From the NCBI RefSeq assembly GCF_963678975.1, contig NC_089278.1:12613479-12677478 (forward strand): 64,000 nt of DNA, written 5' to 3'. The DNA comes from Dysidea avara. Lineage: Eukaryota; Porifera; Demospongiae; Dictyoceratida; Dysideidae. The stretch's first letter is position 1. Every line of letters begins with the position of its first letter. A program made the position numbers and the translations under genes. Shown in pieces: positions 60,601 to 64,000 of this stretch. The notes beneath the pieces are model-generated. The model was not told where the DNA came from, did not search any database, and worked only from the letters and a program-made list of their open reading frames with translations.

Positions 60601-63000
60601 TGTAACATGACATTATGATGATGTAGGTAGATTTTATGGCTACACACGTACCCCTCGATATAAGAGAGTTGTTGAAAGGTATTGAAAGCCACCGAGATAT
60701 TTAAGACATATGGAGCATTTTTCAAACAAATAATAGGAAACTTCAAAAAAGCATAATAAGCTCAGATCCAATTGCCTTCTAAATAAATGGCTACTCGTGC
60801 TATAATAGTTACTGTTGTCCGGGGCCTTGCTTCCCAAGATTGCACTGTCAGAAATCATTATTATAATTTCCTACTCCGTAAACACTACAGGAAGGGCAAA
60901 TTTCCTTAAAGAGATTCCTAAGAAGTTTGTCCTGTCTTGTAGTACATGTGTTTGTGCATCGGAAAATTATGTAAAAACATTTTCCTTATATATACACTAG
61001 GGGAGATTTTTTATGGTGTACATGTATAATATTCATAGCCACTTACATTTCCTTTATTATTATATTCATGAAATGCACTATTTTTTTTTCATCTCCTGGC
61101 AACCAAGTGCAGGTTATTTTATCGTAGTAATCAGTACCTTTCCACAAATCCAGGTATATCATTGTAGTATACATTAAAGTACATAGCATGAAGATGGTGA
61201 ACTGCTGAAACAGTAAGTAAAGCCATCGCTAGATATTTACTAAAATAAACACTTTGTCACAATGCCATACTCCCCAGCTGTCTGTCACTATTCATGACAA
61301 ATTCTAACATCTATATTGTACAAGACACAAAGTGTAACACACAATTAAGACCATAAATTCATGCAATATTTACCTTGGCATACAGTACACAACTATCTAG
61401 CTCCGCGTGTTGACTGTTTACATTGTCATGTTGAAAGCCCTAAAGGGTTGAGTATCACCACTGTACGCCATAACGTCTTTTTTCTGTAGCACGGTAAGTC
61501 ACTGAGAAATATGGTGTAGATACAATTCTGGCATCACGTAAAGTTAATTTTAAAAGTAAAATAGAGTTTCCTTAGTATAACAATTCATATACCACTAAAA
61601 TGTTATTGCAGCATGTTATGTTATTGCAGCATGTTATTGCAATGTTATTGTTAATGTTATTCATATACCACTAAAATGTTAATGTTAATGTTATTCATAT
61701 ACCACTAAAATGTCAGATTATTGTACTGGACAGTACAATAATCTGACATTTTTAATAATCAATAATGTGACATTTTTACACAATTTCCTTATTCCCATGA
61801 GCGTCTGATTAGAGAGGCTTCATTGTATCATACTGAATACGAGTCAGTACTCATATTTGTTTAGGAAAGAATGGCAATTAGATGTGAAACTACATGCAGT
61901 AATACTGCATATTTTCAAAAATATATCATTGAATACTGCCCAGTTTTCATCTTCAAAGATTCTAATACTGGAATCTAAAAGCTACTGAATGATTGCAAGG
62001 ATTATAGAATGTTTTAAAAGGAGCGTAAACCTAGGAGTATAAAGATTATAAGGAATAGAGCAATAAAAAACTGAAAAACTTGTATTCTTATTAAAGACAA
62101 AAATATTTAACTTATGTGAAGATTTCTTAAAAGTGCCATAAATGCATAAGCAAAGTTAATATTGTGTAAAGGTTTCACTTATTTCATGGTAGAAAAGGAT
62201 GTATCCTAAACAATCTAACATGCATCATATCCTAATAGGAACACAGAAGGTCAATTACTACTAGGTGTGTTGTACTAATTTAGTTGACATAATTGTTATT
62301 TCACAAATACCTGAATAAAGTTAATGTGAGGAAATTAAGATATCATACCTATAAAATTGCTTGCTATGGTCTCTTAAATCTCTTAATTGATGCAATTATA
62401 ATAGCTGTCAACAACTCTCTTATATTGAGAAGCAAGTGTGTAGTTAGCAGTGTGCCATACGTAGCTAGTTAGCTATATATACAAGTCACAACAATAATGA
62501 CTATACCGTTCACCAAATGTATTTACTATATAAAGTATATAAAGAACCTTTAGTCACAGCTTCATAGTTAAGCTACACTGCCTCACGAGCACTGTGACTG
62601 CTCCATTAGAGTATCTCGATCTTGTATGCAATTTTTCTTGAGAGAGATAATGGATTGGGAAATGGGAAAGGGGGCACATGCCCGTTTTACCTTTCCCTCC
62701 CCCCTCCCAGGATCCGCCACTGAATAGCACAGCACATGCAGAAATAGCAAGGAGACTCAGTAATAAACAAATAAAGCACAAACAAACAAACTAGATGATC
62801 CAATATACAATTAAATTCCAAAAAGATTTAACTGATTATTCACAAGTCAAGCTATAGATTGCCATGTATGTGCTTTTGGAAAAGCATTTACTTTTTCATG
62901 TCCGGTAATGGCAAGGGTATAAATGGTTTGTTGAGATTTTTTCAATTTCGCCAAACCAGTGCATGGTAACTAAAATACACTATGATTCAGCTAAGACGAA

Positions 63001-63168
63001 ATATTTAGCCACACTGTTAAGTGTACATGATCCAACACCGAGCTGCAAGATTTGTTCTTAATAAACCATGGCACAGATCCAGTCAACAACACAGTATTAC
63101 AGATATGCTTAATTACCTTCAATGGCCAAGTTTAAAAAGTAGGAGAAGGAATGCTAGACTTATATTAT
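63001..63168 (+). mobile_element. LINE fragment, right arm, 5' piece
   Basis: Mirror copy of part of the LINE at 55,838-56,310. It encodes MIQHRAARFVLNKPWHRSS and is cut at LIL by the MITE that follows. The remainder resumes at 63,544. Confidence 0.8.
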
Positions 63169-63252
63169 CAGCGGCGGAGGAAGTAGTTGATATGAGGGGG
63201 GGCTCCGCTGGGCTGACCCAGACTTATTTCTATAGTTTGGTAAAGTGAGACC

Positions 63253-63283
<31 letters not shown>

Positions 63284-63543
63284 TCACAACCAACTGACAA
63301 GAGTTTTCCACCTCACCAGCTATCATTTCTAGCTGATAAACTACATAAAAATCCTTACATAGCTCGCTGCACACTGACTACTTTATTAGAGTGACTGCTC
63401 TATTAGAGTATCTCGATCTTTATCACGGCCTTCAAGAAAGATAATTTCGGTGTGATATCATTCTGAGGGGGGGCTAAGCCCCCCCTCAGCAGACCGAAGG
63501 GGGGCTTTAGCCCCCTAGCCCCCCCCTTTCCGCCGCCTATGTA
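63169..63543 (-). mobile_element. Young MITE insertion in the right arm
   Basis: About 375 bp absent from the left arm. It begins CAGCGGCGGAGGAAG and ends CTTTCCGCCGCC. TATTAT flanks both sides, although the target is an ATT repeat so the exact duplication is ambiguous. A poly-A run of about 28 bases and the phrase ATTAGAGTATCTCGATC match the MITE at 312-643 in reverse orientation. The presence/absence comparison between arms shows it inserted after the duplication. Confidence 0.85.
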
Positions 63544-63870
63544 TATTATTATTCAAGATTGTAAGAAACTTACTGGTGCTACCAAACCATTGTTTACCCC
63601 AGCCAACCCCTGTATATCATATACTCGTGCCAATAATCCCTTCAAATTTGCACAGCTGCAATCCAGAATTGATTTATATAAGTATTCTTTTCTGCCAAGA
63701 ACAATTATTGATTGGAATAACTTGAAAATTGACAACATTAACACAATTAACCTTGACACTTTTAAGAACATTATAGATAAGCTAAACAATTTGTGATTTG
63801 TAATGCACATTAGCGTGTTGCCCCTGGTGGGCTTTGCTAATTAATAATAATAAATAAATAAATACATATA
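63544..63870 (+). mobile_element. LINE fragment, right arm, 3' piece
   Basis: Continues the interrupted LINE: FTPANPCISYTRANNPFKF and IIDWNNLKIDNINTIN, then the TAATAATAATAAATAAATAA tail. It is identical in layout to the left-arm copy. Confidence 0.8.
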
Positions 63871-64000
63871 GGACCAGGTATACTTGTGCTGCAAAGCCTT
63901 AAAATCTTTAGAAAGTTTAAATTGAAGTTTAGATCACGTACAACGTACGCACACGAATTAGTCCGGATTTGCGACGGAAGTTTTCAAAAAAAAAATTGGA

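Larger units (their letters stand above)
59016..61116. other. Spacer of the large inverted repeat
   Basis: This is the 2.1 kb between the two arms. It holds two fold-back elements (59,079-59,467 and 60,368-60,600) and otherwise unremarkable AT-rich DNA. No gene with splice signals was recognised. Confidence 0.6.
61117..64000 (-). repeat. Large inverted repeat, right arm
   Basis: Reverse complement of 55,711-59,015. It still matches at the final base of the window, so its outer limit is not seen. Differences from the left arm are a replacement of about 910 bp by a short scrambled tract at 61,610-61,740 (repeated TTCATATACCACTAAAATGT pieces), and an added MITE at 63,169-63,543 that splits the LINE fragment. 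Confidence 0.93.

Overview
The window is animal nuclear DNA: AT-rich, with intron-split genes, GT-AG splice sites, many microsatellites and many small transposable elements. No prokaryotic operons or CRISPR arrays were seen. Two housekeeping genes (CNOT2, CDC37), a TYR/TYRP-like secreted tyrosinase and a cysteine-rich fibrinogen-like secreted family suggest a non-bilaterian marine invertebrate. A demosponge is my best guess, but this is inference from gene style, not proof.

Layout. Positions 1-4,192 hold transposon debris: a MITE, two LINE reverse-transcriptase fragments and tRNA-like SINE pieces. An unrecognised gene supplies three 3' exons at 4,193-4,900 (+). CNOT2 (CCR4-NOT subunit 2) runs on the minus strand from 23,575 to 6,718 in about 20 exons. 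CDC37 (Hsp90 co-chaperone) runs on the plus strand from 23,991 to 33,417 in 13 coding exons. The two genes share a head-to-head promoter of about 0.4 kb that contains a perfect three-unit heat-shock element and an NRF1-like palindrome. One large CNOT2 intron carries an intact intronless secreted-protein gene (18,527-19,390, minus) and a broken relative (17,370-18,005, plus). A third, intact copy lies at 37,576-38,454 (+).

A segment covering the last CDC37 exon and 2 kb beyond it (33,050-35,405) is duplicated at 40,465-43,198, leaving a broken copy of that exon. A 200-N gap abuts a minisatellite of about 1.8 kb that switches strand near 44,040. A GT-rich block and five phase-compatible candidate exons of an unrecognised minus-strand gene follow (46,039-49,788). 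A complete four-exon tyrosinase lies at 53,390-55,259 (minus).

From 55,711 to the window end there is a large inverted duplication: arms of about 3 kb around a 2.1 kb spacer. The right arm is still matching at position 64,000, so the mirror copy may continue toward a second tyrosinase.

Functionally, CNOT2 acts in mRNA deadenylation, CDC37 loads kinases onto Hsp90, and the tyrosinase and fibrinogen-like proteins are probably secreted. I see no sign that they form one pathway. The most unusual content is structural: nested genes, nested MITEs, long hairpins, a 20-bp-periodic palindrome array, and the large inverted and direct duplications.
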